Below, one piece after another: positions 63,324 through 64,000 of a DNA stretch of 64,000 nt. Location of the stretch: the NCBI RefSeq assembly GCF_009650135.1, contig NZ_CP045871.1:992001-1056000 (forward strand), in the 5' to 3' direction. Position 1 is the first letter of the stretch, and every line of letters begins with the position of its first letter. Source of the stretch: Litorivicinus lipolyticus (GTDB lineage Bacteria > Pseudomonadota > Gammaproteobacteria > Pseudomonadales > Litorivicinaceae). The translations under genes were made by a program, and so were the position numbers. The notes beneath the pieces are model-generated. The model ran no database searches. It saw nothing but the letters and a program-made list of their open reading frames with translations, and was not told the origin of the DNA.

Positions 63324-64000
63324 TCAGCGGTCCAGTCGTGCTTTGATGCGTTGGCCGCGCTGGGGTTGGCTGTCCATGCTTAATAGCCAGTGATAGAAGG
63401 GCATTAGCTGCGCCGGCTCGGGGTGATCCATCGGGTCCTCGCCCGGGTAGGCGGCCGCGCGCATTGACGTTCGCGTGGCGCCAGGGTCAATGCAGAAAAC
63501 GCGCGTGCTCGAGGTGTTCTCGAGTTCGTCCGCCAGCAACTGGGCCAACCCTTCGATGGCGAATTTGCTGACCGCATACGCGCCCCAGTAGGCACGCGCT
63601 TTGGCACCGACCCCACTGGACGTCAACACCAAGGTGGCGTTTTCGGTGGCGTCCAGCAGCGGCAGCAGGCCCTGGGTTAGGTAAAGGACCGCGTCGACAT
63701 TGACGCGCTGCACACGTTCCCACTCTTTGCTTTTGATGCTGGCGACGGGGGTGCGTGAGCCCAGTAGTGCGGCGTTGTGGATAACGCCGTTGAGTTTACC
63801 AAAGTGCGTTTCGATCATGCCGGCGAGTTCTTCGGCGGCGTCCAGCGTTAGGGTTTCCAGATCCAGCGGGATGATCACCGGTTCCGGCAGCGACTCGGCC
63901 ATCAGCCCGTCGTAAAGGGTTTCGAGGGCGGCCTCGTCGCGACCCAGCATCAACACTGTGGCGCCGGCGCGCGCCAAGCTCCAGCACAGGGCTTCGCCGA
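63324..64000 (-). CDS. yciK: YciK-type short-chain dehydrogenase, 5' end beyond the window
   Basis: The frame runs off the right edge, so the nucleotide-binding N-terminus is missing; the visible part reads back through LARAGATVLMLGRDEAAL. NAALLG replaces the NNAG motif region, and the catalytic Ser, Tyr and Lys lie in LTSSGVGAKARAYWGAYAVSKFA. The C-terminus (GEDPMDHPEPAQLMPFYHWLL) matches the YciK oxidoreductase group of gammaproteobacteria. The substrate is unknown. It ends 189 bp before the cyclase gene, in the same direction. Confidence 0.85.
   Translation of the reverse strand, partial: GEALCWSLARAGATVLMLGRDEAALETLYDGLMAESLPEPVIIPLDLETLTLDAAEELAGMIETHFGKLNGVIHNAALLGSRTPVASIKSKEWERVQRVNVDAVLYLTQGLLPLLDATENATLVLTSSGVGAKARAYWGAYAVSKFAIEGLAQLLADELENTSSTRVFCIDPGATRTSMRAAAYPGEDPMDHPEPAQLMPFYHWLLSMDSQPQRGQRIKARLDR

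Overview
This 64 kb window is a block of chromosomal housekeeping genes from a gammaproteobacterium. The gene clusters match those of Pseudomonas and Oceanospirillales-type marine bacteria: rpoS-fdxA-mutS-pncC, aspS-yebC-ruvCAB-ybgC-tolQRAB-pal-cpoB, bepA-tusA-like-perM-bcp-dapA-bamC-MBL-purC, ffs-dnaX-ybaB-recR, ccmABCDEFGHI, zipA-ligA and yciB/yciI/yciO/trpS/rluB. By eye the DNA is moderately GC-rich and even in composition. I see no insertion sequence, prophage, CRISPR array, toxin-antitoxin pair or integron. A member of the Oceanospirillales such as Litorivicinus would fit, but that is only a guess.

Layout. 1-4.4 kb: 3' end of rpoS, a KduD-like dehydrogenase, then fdxA and mutS on the minus strand. 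4.5-17.8 kb: a co-directional plus-strand run with pncC, an M48 lipoprotein protease, fmdB-type zinc ribbon, aspS, yebC, the ruvCAB Holliday-junction genes, the Tol-Pal envelope operon, queE-queC for 7-deazaguanine, and tRNA-Lys. 17.9-27.6 kb: a sulfide:quinone oxidoreductase, nadA, bepA, and the perM-bcp-dapA-bamC-purC block. 27.7-33 kb: SRP RNA, dnaX-ybaB-recR, rnd, ycgL and an LplT-like transporter. 33-42.7 kb: an orphan FixJ-type response regulator, an FNR-type iron-sulfur regulator, a phasin-like protein with a helix-hairpin-helix tail, gor, a flavoprotein-SelD fusion, prpE, mnmH, a small unknown, a GNAT protein and tRNA-Thr. 42.9-52.7 kb: an EAL phosphodiesterase, FlhB-tail and FliK-like proteins, and the full cytochrome c maturation operon. 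52.9-64 kb: zipA, ligA, a transglycosylase-like lipoprotein, mnmC with a shrunken methyltransferase domain, an SH3 protein, yciI, yciB, yciO, trpS, rluB, a diguanylate cyclase and a partial yciK-type dehydrogenase.

Physiology suggested: respiratory metabolism with c-type cytochromes, an oxygen-sensing FNR protein, sulfide oxidation, propionate activation, possible polyhydroxyalkanoate granules, 2-selenouridine in tRNA (SelD plus MnmH), and an AspRS of the non-discriminating type.

I found no clearly new multi-gene system. The observations most worth a second look are: the absence of smc and scpAB from both of their usual neighbourhoods; an MnmC whose methyltransferase half is truncated and has lost its SAM motif; a terminator-like hairpin inside the start of cpoB just after pal; a 13-unit, 18-bp minisatellite in dnaX; a phasin-HHH protein behind a palindromic promoter; an operator-like dyad at the sqr promoter; and very compact gene borders, with 8 of 10 convergent pairs overlapping.
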